Assembly: GCA_030765055.1 (NCBI GenBank)
Contig: JAUKNK010000058.1
Location: forward strand, 1,023,001-1,087,000
Source: Mantis religiosa
Taxonomy: Eukaryota; Arthropoda; Insecta; Mantodea; Mantidae
Length of the DNA: 64,000 nt
Direction: 5' to 3'
Part shown: positions 45,205 to 56,161 of the stretch, in pieces
Numbering within the stretch: the stretch's first letter is position 1
Layout: every line of letters starts with the position of its first letter
The notes under the pieces: model-generated
What the model saw: the letters and a program-made list of their open reading frames with translations, nothing else
What the model was told of the DNA's origin: nothing
Database searches by the model: none
Translations under genes and position numbers: made by a program

Positions 45205-45713
45205 CTAACACCCGCACGCTAACACCCGCACCTGGCCGTCCTGGACGTGGGATAGGACACATCCAATACAGTGGTCACTGGTGTCGGTGTCTAAAATGAA
45301 AGCGCCGCCTGGTTGTGGAAATCCCAGCATAGGAGCACTGCACAGCGTCTTCTTCAGGCGCTGGAAAGCGTCTTCGGTGTCCACCGTCCACACATAAGGT
45401 CGTTGTTCTTCTGTCAGTCGGTTAGAGCAACCTGCCAGTAACCCAACTTCACGTTCAGGGTCGAGAACCACTGTGCACCAACTAGCGTGTCCAGGGTGTC
45501 ATCTATCCGAGATAAGGGGAAACAGTCCTTCCGTGTGACAGCGACCTCTTCTCCTTTGAGCCGCAGGACATTCCTGCCGACGTCTACCGTCGGCTCGTGG
45601 CTCCTGAGGACATCCAGTCCCAGTATCACCCCCAAAGCCACCTTCGCGAGGAACACCCACAGATGCACGGCACTCCGTCTCAAGGTCAGCTTCAGCAGAT
45701 CGTCCACAGGCAA
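45205..45713 (-). pseudogene. Gypsy-2 protease/RT-start joined to RNase H
   Basis: 45713-45414 reads a post-protease block (LGLDVLRSHEPTVDVGRNVL) that runs into CFPLSRIDDTLDTLVGAQWF and GYWQVALTD (RT start). 45471-45205 begins NRLTEEQRPYVWTVDTEDAF and has ILDTDTSDHCIG (RNase H). The RT palm between GYWQVAL and RLTEE is missing, a different junction from that in Gypsy-1. Confidence 0.75.
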
Positions 45714-46894
45714 GGTGTCACCCGATGCCGTTATCAGCTAGTATGGTCGGCTCGGCTTCCTCGACGGCAAACACTTGGCTATGTCAGGTCTGATGCTGGT
45801 CACGGCTGCCCCGATGTCCAATAGCACGCGGCACGATTTCCCTCTCACCCAACCTTACGCGATGAGGCAGTCATACATCCGCCGGCTGAGGGCGCGCAGT
45901 GTCACTCGAGGGGATGGTGGTGATGCCGCCGACGTGTCCCTCGCCACGGCTGCCCTTACTCGTTTCCCGGCTGCTCTCCCTGGTGTGAGTAGTCTCTCTT
46001 CAGGTGTCCCGGCTGTCCACATCCCCAACATAGGCCACTAGGCTGGTCTTATGTCTCCAGTGTAGCGGACACTCCTGGTTCTCCACGTCGGGATAGCCGT
46101 CACCTTGGCCGTCTCCATCCTCAATCCTGCCGTCAGCGCCTCGTGGATGGTTGTGTAGTCGCTGAGCATTAGGCGCTGACGTATCTCGGTGTCTGGAACT
46201 CCGTCGACAAAGGCGCAGGCGGCTTCCCGGAATACGAACTAGCGTTTCGCCTGGCTGTTGGGACCTTGTCTTCAGCTAACTGCGGTAGGCTGTGGCTAGG
46301 CGGTGGTTCCCGAAACGGTTCTCCAGGGTCTCCTAGATATCCTTGGGAGCCGTAGCTGTCTGGACTGCGTTTAGGAATTCCGAGGCCCGTTTCTGGAGGC
46401 TGGCTGTTAGCTGTGCGGCCTCTTCCTCTGGTGACCACTTGTTATGTCTGTCCAACGTGTGGAAATAGCGAACTTTGATGCGCCGTCGTATTTCGGAGGT
46501 TTGACGCGCGCCGATGTCGTGTCGCGTACCGGTTCGTCGGGCCTCAGGGGTCTTCAAACTCCTGCCGACGACGTCTTCTAGCATGGCGTTCAGGGACTTG
46601 ACGCATCTGTCGGCTTTTCCTTCCAGGTCGTTAACGCGTCTCGCCAGGTCTTCGACGCGCTAACCAAGCTCTGTGACGTCCTCCTTTAAGTCGGCCAACT
46701 GCTATTCAAATTTTGCGGCGAGGATCTCGTTTTCCGCTTTAATTTCCGTGGTTAATTCGGTCTTTAATTCCTTCAGTTCCGTGGCCAGGTTGTTATTTTC
46801 CGCTTGTTTTCGCAGCGAAGTTGTCATTTGCTGTTTTCATTTCCGTCATCTACTCCATAATCTTTTCCTCCATGTCATCTCACTTGACACCAGT

Positions 46895-47374
46895 TGTGAC
46901 ATTGTGGGTTCGTGAAATTAAAAGTCCAATTACCTAAACTCAAAATGTTCTCTATTTCCACCGAATTACAGTTGCAACACTTGCCGATTACATAGAATTG
47001 CGTAGCGCACACAATTACAATCCACCAGTTCGTCTGTCACAGGTCCACTCCACACTCACAATTACGTGCAACTCCTCTGATATACGTACGCAGTCTTCCA
47101 GTCCGTTCTCTAGCACTGCGCTCTTCACGGCTGCTCGCCAAGAACAGAACTGACTCGTCCACTACAGCCCTTATATAGGAAGATCGCTGTGTCTGGAAGT
47201 TTCGCGGCTTAGTGAATCATCTCGATGGTTCCAGACGTCAGGGGGAGAGGAAAGAGACGGAGAAGTGCCTCGTAACACTTTCCTAACCACAAGATAAATG
47301 GGTAGGCGTGGATTAAATGCCTCCTGTCGCCTACCCAGCTCAAGTTGGTCGTGCCTACCGATAATTGGGTGACA
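46895..47374 (-). repeat. Gypsy-2 5' LTR, family A
   Basis: On the minus strand it begins TGTCACCCAATTATCGG and ends CCCACAATGTCACA. TATATAAGG (minus) lies near 47170. The TGGTGTCAAG primer-site-like sequence follows inside. Confidence 0.85.
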
Positions 47375-47378
47375 ATGT

Positions 47379-49260
47379 AATTGTAAAACAATCATTAGAA
47401 ATTCAGATCAATGAAGTTAAAGTGTTTGTAGATCCAACATATCAGCGACCATTATGTGGTCGTTCATAAGAAACAAGTAAACAATAAAGATATTGGAAAT
47501 TGTGAGTTACTACGAGCACATGTGTAAAGTCCTTAAAAAGTATAATACTATATAATGATATAACAGAAGATTAGACGAAAAACTAACAGAGCAAGAATGA
47601 GATATAACCGGAGTTATATAAATCTCTTATAACAAATAAACATAAAGCATCCTCAGAGACTTTAGGGGTAAATTAACGATAACAGGAACAAACAGATTCA
47701 CTTATGAAGTAATAAGATTAAAGAAGACATATACATCATGTCCATCATATTTATCCATCTCAGTCAGATCTTCTTAGCGTTTGTGTGCCTTTTGTTTGTT
47801 TCTTTGTTCATATCACCAACAGAATGTGTCACAATTCAAACAATTAATTTGAAAATGCCAGAGCTTGTGTTATGCTTTACCTTTAGTTTTACCTTTCTTA
47901 GAGAAATGTAGTTAATTTGTAATATATCACAGTTATTATTGCAATTTAATTTGATTAAATTATTATTATAGTTATTATGAAAAGGTATATTTGTACAGAA
48001 ATGAAAGTGTAACATTAAGTTGTTCATGAGATGATGCAATGTGAGAGAAATATTCTGTAATATTGTCGTTATTGGTAACTGCAAGAATGTGATTACATAA
48101 TGTGGCGATTTGTACAGTAGGACATAAGTTACTTGGTTGCTAGAGCAACGTAGAAAGAGGGAAGCAGGAGATTATCTTTAATTGACATTGTTCTGCATCA
48201 GAACTCCGTACGAGTATTTGAGTTTTTCCCAGCATGTTGAAGTAACTGGGTAGCTCTTATGCCACTTTTATCACTGTTGATAAAGACAAACACTGTGTAG
48301 GCAGCTTTCCGTACAATATTAAACACATCAGCTAAAATATAATAACAATAGTGTACCTACCCACTTGTCTCAAGTATACGTAAACAGAATAACATATTCT
48401 TTCAAAATACATCGTCATTGTTAATGTTCAGATACAAAGAGTCATCAGCTCTTTCTTCTGTTCTCCCTGAGTAAGTAGCTATCACAAATAATTGTGGCAT
48501 TTTTTCTCAGAGGGGCATTGCATTTCCCAACTGCATATTCAGCTTTGCTGTCCTTTTCGTCTTTAATGCAGAATTCACATCGTTTCCTTTTCAATGATTA
48601 TGGTGCATTTGGTTGTTCAAGTTTATATATCTTTAGACGTTCTTTTAGATCATTGGGTATCTTTGAAGCTGTTGCGACAGTAAACCTAATGACAGCACTT
48701 TCAAGTATTCGTGTTTTGTGCAATATTTGTTTTTGCTTACCGCAAGGTTAACCCTAGAATACTTTTAATATTCAACATATGCTTAAAATTACCATGTAGC
48801 GCACAATACATGTATTATATCAACTCCATATTTAATATCATAGTAATGCCTTATTTCAGGCTCTTTCTCGCCTTCTTTGACAGTTGGTCTGACGAAACAT
48901 GTAGACCTTAGGTCAAATCTTTATACTTACGGAACATATGAATTATTTGCAATGTGGCGGCAGCTATAACCAGGGAATCTGTGGCTTCCACTAAACTATG
49001 TCTACAATATGCTACTTTCAAAACTATTAGCTGCCCGCAACCAGAACGAAGCTCATAGGGACAAACAAGAGACGGAATGAGTAACATAATAACCAAATAA
49101 GAATGTTACTACAAAGAATGAAGATGATAATGAATACCATCATACAGAATGCTGAGACAAAAACTAGCTCTTTCCCTTTCAATAATGGGTTTGGAAACCT
49201 GACAAGCAATATTTATAACATTATTCGTGCCATTACACTCATGGATTGAACAATGATTTT
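47379..49260. other. AT-rich non-coding stretch downstream of gene D
   Basis: The piece 47745-47820 matches 28925-29005. Other short frames (for example 48494-48751) show no domain. This may include the 3' untranslated region of gene D near its high end. Confidence 0.4.
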
Positions 49261-49261
49261 C

Positions 49262-49453
49262 AAAGTTGACAACCGACTAAAGCTCTTTTCATAAACTTCA
49301 CATTGGTGTGCTTCTTACCTTCATGAAGTAAATAATGTCTTCTCAAATTTCACAAGAGAGTAAACCTCTTACCAAAAACTGCACATTGGTGTCCCTTCTT
49401 ATCTTCATGAAATAAATTGTGTTTTCAAACGTAACAACTGAGTAAAGCTTTTA
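49262..49453 (-). pseudogene. Decayed zinc fingers after the stop of gene D
   Basis: The repeated unit (CTTACCTTCATGAAGTAAA on the plus strand, about 84 bases apart) continues for two to three more units with lost Cys codons and frameshifts, as also happens after the stop of gene A. Confidence 0.7.
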
Positions 49454-50108
49454 TCAAACTTTAAATTGGTGTTGCTTCTTACGTTCATGAATTAACTGAT
49501 GCCCTTTCAAATGTGACAACTGCGTAAAGCTCTTATCACAAACGTTACATCTGTGTGGCTTCTTACCTTCATGAACTAAATTATGTCTTTTCAAATTTGA
49601 TAAGAGAGTAAACCTCTTCCCACATACGTTACATTTGTGTGGCTTCTTACCTTCATGAACTAAATTATGTCTTTTCAGAATTGAGAACTGCGTAAAGCTC
49701 ATATCACAAACCTTACATTTGTGTAATTTCTTACCTTCATGAAGTAAATTATGCCTTTTCAAATACGATAAGAGGGCAAATCTCTTACCACAAACTTCAC
49801 ATTTGTGTGGCTGCTTACCTTCATGCAGTAACTGATGTTTGTTCAAAGTTGACAACCGAGTAAAGCTCTTACCACAAACTTCACAGTGGTGTGGCTTCTT
49901 ACCTTCATGAATTAAATTATGACTTTTCAAATATGACAAATAAGTAAAGCTCTTATCACAAACGTTACACTTGTGTGGCTTCTTACCTTCATGAAATAAA
50001 TTGTGTGTTTTCAAAGCTGACAAGTGAGTAAAGCTCTTTTTTGGGTCTCTTGTTGCGACTTCGGCAGAGAACAATGGAGACTTTACAGCAACTGTATCTG
50101 GGTATAAT
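49454..50108 (-). CDS. C2H2 zinc-finger protein D, last (finger) exon
   Basis: The exon follows an acceptor (AACATTTCAG on the minus strand) and opens with one base completing a split codon, then LYPDTVAVKSPLFSAEVATR. Unlike A it lacks the long acidic linker: SAEVATRD runs straight into a finger half (PKKSFTHLSALKTHNLFH). Six complete fingers follow (C-x2-C-x12-H-x3-H, EGKKPH linkers), then HQFKV and a stop. Helix residues -1, 2, 3 and 6 are varied: YSYS, RSTK, LSYR, QSIR, LSNR, QSHG. The upstream microexon at 54771-54802 is in the right phase. It is probably a nuclear DNA-binding protein; it may be functional, but no complete gene can be shown. Confidence 0.75.
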
Positions 50109-50554
50109 CTGAAATGTTGCGGAACTTAGTATCATTTTTAAAATGTGTGACATAACAAACTCAGAGATAAGTGGAAAGGAGCTACGAGTGATGAATCTAT
50201 CCACAATTATTATTCTAAATTAATCCAGAAGTGTATGGCCCGGTACAGTAACCTTTGCTCTGCTGTAATTTGTGGTGAAGAAAGCAAGTAAACATTTGCG
50301 TTATCAGGTAATGCCTACAGCAAAGTGATCAACTATACAATACAAAGATTTGGTTATTCTATTACAGCAATAGTACTTCAAGATTACGAAATACTGCACT
50401 CATTTGACTTTGCTGTCACCTATGATTAGCGAGTGAAGGAAGCTTTGAATACTGGTTTACCTGAACAAGCAGAACTGAGAGCTTCTCATATTACATTCTT
50501 GTTCCTTTGAGGAAGAAATAAAGATATAAAAGGAGAGAATTGGGACTAACTGAG
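50109..50554. other. Intron-like stretch upstream of the gene D finger exon
   Basis: No recognisable feature. It lies between the finger exon and a SINE in what is by position the gene D intron. Confidence 0.4.
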
Positions 50555-50685
50555 TAAGACTGAAAAATTAAATGCCATTGGCAGGACTTGAATATGGATT
50601 TCCCAGTGTCTGTCAGTTGCTCTAACAATTGAGCTATGACATTCATTTTCCAATTGACTCGCATTATCCCGGTAAACCACTAAGA
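50555..50685 (-). mobile_element. SINE S1 copy
   Basis: On the minus strand TCATAGCTCAATTGTTAGAG (box A-like) and TATTCAAGTCCTGCC (box B-like) are followed by GGCATTTAATTTTTCAGTC, the S1 tail. It is diverged from the copy at 7164-7443. Confidence 0.65.
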
Positions 50686-50819
50686 AATTCTCCTATACAC
50701 ATAAGACAAGTCCATAATGGCGACTTACATCGTGTAAGAACCTAAGGCCAGGCTTTATTGGCAACCACTGTTATTTGTCAGTCTGACTCAATCTATCCAG
50801 AATTTGGCCTACACACGGC

Positions 50820-51265
50820 TGGTGTGACAGAAGGCCTTCTGGAGAGGGCGGCCGACTACCTGACCGCAGAATTGGAGAAAGTTCTACAACTGCTGAGACG
50901 GTATCAGCGCGTCTTCAGCCAAGGTGATAACAGACTACGGCCGCACGGACAAAGTGTTTCACCGCATCGACGCCGAGGACGCCCATCCGATTCGGCAACC
51001 ACATAGACGCGTTCCGCTGGCGAAGCAAGGAGCGGTACGAGACATGCTGGAGGACATGAGATCCAGGGGGTGACTGAAGAGTCTGACAGCCCTTGGTGTT
51101 CCCCTGTAGTCTTGGTGACGAAGAAGAACGGCGAGCTACGCTTCTGCGTGGACTACAGGAAGCTGAACGCTGTCAACCCGGAAGGGCTGCTTCCCCTTAC
51201 CCCAGGTTGACGACACCCTGGACACGCTAGCTGGAACTGAAGTCGGGCTACTGGCAGGTAGCTCT
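50820..51265 (+). pseudogene. Gypsy-3 protease-RT spacer and RT N-terminal part, broken
   Basis: Pieces in changing frames are LLERAADYLTAE, YQRVFSQGD, the conserved GAVRDMLEDMRSRG, a SPWCSPVVLV-TKKNGELRFC block (about 51085-51150), VDYRKLNAVN, and DTLDTLAG. At least three frameshifts lie before 51265. Confidence 0.75.
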
Positions 51266-52619
51266 TGACCCGAGAGACAAGGCGAAGACCGCATTCTCGA
51301 CAGGCCAAGGGCTCTGGCAGTTCAGTAATGCCCTTTGGCCTCTGCAACGTACCAGCTACATTCCAACGCCTCATGGAGTCAGTGATCAGAAGACTGACTT
51401 ACGACGCCTGCGTGCTATACCTGGACGACATCATCATCGACGGTAAAACTTTTGAGGACCATCTCGAGAATCTGAGTAAGGTGCTACAGAGATTGCAGGC
51501 GACCTACTTGAAGCTGAACGCGAAGAAGTGCCAGCTCTTCCGCAAGGAAGTGAACTACTTGGGCCACATAGTCTCAGCAACCGCAGTAGCCACAGACCCG
51601 GAGAAGACACAGGCTGTGAAAGTTTGGCCTCACCCAAAGGATAAGAAAGAGTTGCGCAGTTTCCTGGAGCTGTGCAATTACCGACGGTTCATAAAGGGGT
51701 TCTCTAACATCGCCAAACCCCCCACCCGCCTGGCAGAGGAACATCGGCCTTATGTGCATATGGAGGATGCCAAAGACGCTTTCCAGCACCTGAAGAAGAC
51801 CCTCTGCAGCGCTCCGAAGTTGGGATTTCCACATCCAGGTGGCGCCTTCATTATGCACACCGACGCCAGCGACCGTTGCATTGGAGGCGTCGTATCGCAG
51901 ATCCAGGACGGCCATGCGCGGGTGATAGCCTACTACAGCAAGACGCTATCCAAGGCAGAGAGGAACTACTGCGTCATCCGGCGAGAATTATTGGGACCTT
52001 GGAGCACTTCCACAAGTACCTGCACGGTCAGCCATTTCACCTGAGAACTGACCATTCCGCACTAACCTGGCTATTGAGCTTTATGAACCTGGAAGGCCAG
52101 ACGGCACGTTGGGTTCAGAGGCTGCAGGAGTACGACTTCACCTCGGAACATCGCAGAGGGAAGAGCCACGGTAACGCGGACGCTATGTCCCGAAGACCCT
52201 GTCCAGAAGAGTGCGTCCAGTGCACAATAGTGGAGGAGCGTGCTGCAGCAGTTCGAGTAGTAACGGCAGTGCCTGCGGATGGCTGGGATAGCGCAGGACT
52301 GAGGAGGGAGCAGCTGGCGGACGCAGACTTGGGGCCACTCCGGAGGGAAATGGAGGCAGGGACGAGACCAACCTGGGAGGACATCGCACCGAGGAGCGCC
52401 ACCTACAAGTCTTACTGGGCCCATTGGGACTCGTTGAAGACCAGAGAGGGCGTGCTGTTCCGTGTATGGGAAGCATCCGATGGGAAGACGCAGACAGAAC
52501 AGTTGGTACTTCCGCGGAGTAAGGTCCCGGAAGTCTTGGAAGAAGTGCACGCCGGTACTTCAGGAGGACACCTAGGAGCGAACCGGACGATTGACGAACT
52601 ACGGCAGCGCTACTACTGA
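51265..52619 (+). pseudogene. Gypsy-3 RT palm, RNase H and integrase N-terminus
   Basis: 51265-52044 contains MPFGLCNVPATFQRLMESVI, the catalytic CVLYLDDIIIDG, LNAKKCQLFRKEVNYLGHIV, FIKGFSNIAKP, and the RNase H start HTDASDRCIGGV, YYSKTLSKAERNY, RRELL. A frameshift leads to 51876-52619 with LRTDHSALTWLLSFMNLEGQ, then VPEVLEEVHAGTSGGHLGAN, ending at a stop in RQRYY*L. This is the only RT palm of family A in the window with its Y-L-D-D intact. Confidence 0.9.
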
Positions 52620-52664
52620 CTGAGGCTCCGAGCAGACGCTGAGAGATGGTGCCGTCAGTGTCAC

Positions 52665-53893
52665 GTGTGCGCGGCGAGTCGTGGCCCCGAGACTAGGAGC
52701 CGGGGTCGCATGCAGCAGTACAACGTCGGAGCGCCATTCCAACGGATCGCCGTTGACATTGCGGGACCGTTCCCAATATCCGCCCGAGCCAACATGTACC
52801 TGATGGTGGTCGTGGACTATTTCACTAAGTGGCCGGAGGTGTATTCCATCCCGAACCAAGAAGCAAGGACAGTCACAGACTGCCTCGTGGAGCAAGTGTT
52901 CTGCCGATTTGGGGTACCGTTAGAGCTGCACAGTGACCAAGGCACCAATTTTGAGTCTCACCTGATGAAGGAGGCAACCTTGTTACCTAACAAGCCCCCC
53001 CATTTGGTCCTATGGACTCAAGACGGGATGGAAGTGGATACGCCACTTACGCGCGCCAACACCAAAGGTGAAGAATACCGATAACCTCGGTGGGGCCGCC
53101 TGGTGATCTAGCACATTTTCTACTAGCTTTGCAGGCTAGTACCCGGGAGAATTAATGGCTTCCCTCAAACCCCTCTTCGACACTGCCCCCTCGAGTCCAT
53201 CCCAATCCGAACAATTCCCGAAGGAAGGGCTCGGCTGTTCGGCCCGAGGTTCCTCTAGTAACGTCAGAGGTGCCACGAGTGCTAAGGGTCCGCAGCGCCT
53301 GCACTTTGACAACTGAAGGGGACGGATCCCCTCCCCTACAGAGGGTCGAAAGGTACATCAAGACCTTAGAGGAAATCTTGAGGAAGGTCGTGGCCAGCCA
53401 TCAGCGAGACTGGGACGTCAAGCTGCCACTGTTCTTGCTGGCCTACAGCTCGTCAACACACACCACGAGGATGACGCCAGCCAGCTTAATGTTCGGCCGA
53501 GAGTTACGCCTCCCTTGTGACCTGGCTTTTGGAAGCCCTCCGGGGGGCGAAACAGCCAGCGACCGAGTATGTGGAGAACCTGGTGGACCACCTCCACGAC
53601 ATGCACGAGATCGCTCGCCAGAACATCCAGAAGACCGCATGAAGACCCGATACGACAGGCAAGCCAACAGCCAAGGGTTCCAGCAAGGTGACCTGGTCTT
53701 GTTGTACCGCCCTACCCGCACCAATGGACGCTGGCGGAAGCTTCAGCAGCCATGGCAAAGACCGTACCATGTGGTGAAGAGGATTAACGATGTGGTCTAC
53801 CACATCCAGAAGGTGCCCCGAGGAAAGATGTTGGTGCTACACCTGGATCACCTGGCTCGCTACGATGGTGCTATTCGGGACGACCAGCCTTGA
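52665..53893 (+). pseudogene. Gypsy-3 integrase core, split by an insertion
   Basis: 52665-52976 holds the core start: VDIAGPFPI, VDYFTKWPEVY and HSDQGTNFESHLMKEA (first and second Asp). Unrelated GC-rich DNA follows, then from 53344 VERYIKTLEEILRKVVASHQ (Glu), LMFGRELRLPCDLAFGS and, shifted, RQANSQGFQQGDLVLLYR and the C-terminal HLDHLARYDGA. About 60 bases of integrase around the DGM motif are missing at the insertion site. Confidence 0.85.
52977..53343 (+). other. GC-rich insert in Gypsy-3 integrase, probably a LINE 5' end
   Basis: The 367-bp insert has no similarity to the Gypsy elements. It contains a 53-codon frame from ATG at 53155 reading MASLKPLFDTAPSSPSQSEQ, rich in Ser, Pro and Gly, closed by TGA at 53314. 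A Ser/Pro-rich start after a short GC-rich leader fits the beginning of ORF1 of a Jockey-type LINE, but no diagnostic domain is visible. Confidence 0.4.
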
Positions 53894-53907
53894 GGAGGGA
53901 GCAGTGT

Positions 53908-54095
53908 TATATTGGCTGTACACTATAATACGTGTCTTATGTCAACATTTTAAGTACATATATATGCTATTAAACTTTATATCTCTGGACATATTCAATG
54001 TTCCTTTTCTGGCTACAAGTGAACCTACTGAATGCAAATCTATCTAATCTAATCTTGGCATTCTTCTTCTGCAAGAAGAACATGCTTATGTATAT
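53908..54095. other. AT-rich spacer between Gypsy-3 and solo LTR
   Basis: Unrelated AT-rich sequence with no feature. It ends in ATAT, the left target copy of the solo LTR. Confidence 0.4.
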
Positions 54096-54562
54096 TGTTA
54101 CCCAATCGGCAAACTCTACGGTACCGATCAATAAATGCAGGGGAAGGCCGGCGGAGGGGGGCGGGGGGTGCGTGGCATCGTTACCGCTTGCAGAGACGTG
54201 ACAGAGTGCATGGAGGGGAAACCACATAGGTGGCTGAATCTTCGTTTCCCCCAACTCCTTGCCGCCCGAAAGAGCGCGAAACATCGAGAATGTTTTCCCC
54301 CTCCATGAAAAACGAATTCTCGAGAAATATTTAGCCACCGATCAATACAGGAGAGGCGACCATCAATTGAATTGAGTGAGTCGTGGCGAGCAGTGTGAGG
54401 GGCGCCCTGTGTACGTGGACAGACGAACTGGTGAAATTGTAATTGTGTGTATTACGTAATTCTATGTAATCGGCAAGTGTTCACATTGTAATGCGGTGGA
54501 AATACAGAACATTTTTGAGTGGTGCAATTGGACTTTTTATTTCACGAACCCACAAAGTCACA
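54096..54562 (+). mobile_element. Solo Gypsy LTR, diverged family A
   Basis: 467 bp, beginning TGTTACCCAATCGGC and ending CACGAACCCACAAAGTCACA. The left flank is ATAT (54092-54095); the right flank is AAATATAC, so the right target copy is altered or shifted by two bases. The last 200 bases match other family A LTRs closely, while the first half is different (GC-rich tract near 54150), a distinct subfamily. Confidence 0.85.
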
Positions 54563-54583
54563 AAATATACATAATTACAAATA

Positions 54584-55020
54584 TAATCTGTTATATTTTG
54601 TAGACAGAAACATGTTCAATATGGAAATTTAGTTTTTCCCATACCATTTTGCTAAGAGCAAGTTCTACAGTATATCTATTTGTATTAGTTCGAGGGCTGG
54701 ATGACACATGTACTAAAACATAAATGCTGGAGAAACATAAGGCTTTTAATTTAAAAAAGTCAAGACTTACCTTGAAGATTTTATTGTAGGAAGGACCACA
54801 TCCTGTAACAGAATAATAAAAATGTATACAGCTTTCATACTAATATCTACACAGTGTTAAATGTCCTGCTAAAACATTTACAGGATATGTAGAGACAATA
54901 TTTGATATTTTATCATGCAGTGATATGTTAGAAAACCAAAAAGTGTAGAAAGTATTTGTTTGGATTAGGGAACACAGAACTGGAAACAGAAATGTTTATT
55001 ACATCAGAGTATATGATTAT
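54584..55020. repeat. Direct segmental duplicate (copy 2 of 14.1 kb / 54.6 kb pair)
   Basis: It matches 14117-14550 in the same orientation throughout. It lacks the PLE-2 insertion found at the edge of copy 1, so it shows the empty state of that region, apart from a small deletion. Confidence 0.9.
54771..54802 (-). CDS. Zinc-finger gene D, 32-nt microexon
   Basis: On the minus strand an acceptor (ATTCTGTTACAG) is followed by 32 bases reading DVVLPTIKSS plus AG, then a donor GTAAGTCTT. The split codon AG/A joins it in phase with the finger exon of gene D at 50108. Length and phase equal those of the copy at 14305-14336, and the residues are similar (DAVLSPIKYS). The intron between holds Gypsy-3 and a solo LTR. 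No acidic exon was found further up to the window end. Confidence 0.6.
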
Positions 55021-55439
55021 ATATTGCTCGTATGTCCCATGTAATCACTGCTTGTTTTTCCAATTCCTCCATTTTTGTGAAAGCTCTACACTTGTCCCGT
55101 TTAAAAGGCTGTCATTCAAAAACTAAGCAAAGTATTATTTATTTCTTTTAATAATTAATTAATTATAGTTAATAATTATTTCTAACAAAAACTATAATTA
55201 TTTATAAAAAAGTTTCACTTATCTTTAAAGAAATTAATGGAAATTTCAAGAAATTATAAGATAGTGACTTTCTAAACATTCATTTACATTATCAATCACT
55301 TTTAATTTCATTGTAGTCAACGAAACCAGAATGAAAGAACATTTTCTAAATACTAGGTATAAACATACTGATAAATCAGCCACAGCAGATAAGTTCTGAT
55401 CATTTAACCATTAAATACAATAGGAAGTTAAATTATTAA
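55021..55439. other. AT-rich non-coding stretch
   Basis: No feature recognised. The last part may be decayed PLE sequence, since a PLE tail follows. Confidence 0.35.
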
Positions 55440-55660
55440 AACAATGAAATAGTCCAATAGCCTTAATGGTTTGGGGAAAAGTATTTATTTTAAAAAGTAG
55501 CATGTAATGAATTTTGAAATATCCACAATTGATCGTGTCTTTAAATTAGTTTCATTTTCAGAGTTTAGTAGTACTGGCAGGTGTGTCGAGATCTCTAGTG
55601 ACTAATCTTGAGAAACACGAAACTGAAAGTGATTGATAATATAAATAAAGGTTTATGAAA
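55440..55660 (+). mobile_element. Penelope-like element tail fragment
   Basis: The plus strand reads LNGLGKSIYFKK, then a stop, then HVMNFEISTIDRVFKLVSFS, matching the post-GIY-YIG tail of PLE-1 (MKFEIPTVDSTSRFVSFS) and PLE-3 (MNFEIPAVHD). Only the tail is present and no hammerhead core could be found. Confidence 0.65.
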
Positions 55661-56126
55661 TTGCGATCTTATTTCTTGAAGTTTCCATCACTTTCTTTAA
55701 ATTTAAATAAAGTATCGTAATAAATAATTATATTTGCTTAGTGTTTGTTGCTTCACTGTTTTTAATTTCATTTTTAGTTAATTATACAATGTTATCTGTC
55801 AAGCTGGCTGAGTGGCGCCATCTCTATATCTTGGCAGAGGACCTAACAGCGGACCCTCATACAATGGTATTAACATGTCATAGAGCTAACGGTCACTCTA
55901 AATTAATTCAGGATAAGGGATAACCTTATAAAGGAACCTAAAACAGCTAACTTAACAAGAGCAACTTCCGAATTTGGAACTTCACTAACCCCATATTACA
56001 GAAGTGGCAGGTTTTTCACTACACGCCACACCATTCAAATTGATCCATAAATAAAAGTTAAGAGGGTTAAGGTAACTCAAACTCCATGCCTGCTGCGCTG
56101 ATGCCGCCGTAGTTGAGCGCCCCTAT

Positions 56127-56161
<35 letters not shown>

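Larger units (their letters stand above)
43148..47374 (-). mobile_element. Ty3/Gypsy element Gypsy-2 with unlike LTRs
   Basis: A minus-strand element with a 5' LTR of family A at 46895-47374 and a clearly different 3' LTR at 43148-43534. Flanking tetranucleotides are ATAT (43144-43147) and ATGT (47375-47378). Internally, decayed gag (46850-46170), a protease-like piece, the start of RT joined directly to RNase H, and integrase can be followed through many frameshifts. The RT palm is deleted. The element is older and more broken than Gypsy-1. Confidence 0.85.
50770..53905 (+). mobile_element. Ty3/Gypsy element Gypsy-3, pol only, no LTRs
   Basis: The most complete pol in the window, in plus orientation: protease-RT spacer, RT, RNase H and integrase, ending at the usual pre-LTR sequence GAGGAGGGAGCAGTGT (53892-53907). 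Instead of the LTR, AT-rich unrelated sequence follows. The 5' side has no gag or LTR. It is interrupted at 52977-53343. It lies in the intron of gene D in the opposite orientation. Confidence 0.9.

Noticed and set aside
47836..48084. 82-codon minus-strand frame rich in Leu, Asn and His
   Set aside because: It is a low-complexity AT-rich stretch without domain or conserved neighbour.
55600..55640. Possible third hammerhead beside the PLE tail (string ACACGAAACTGAAAG)
   Set aside because: No CTGANGA, no GTC cleavage triplet and no helix II could be found in the right order.
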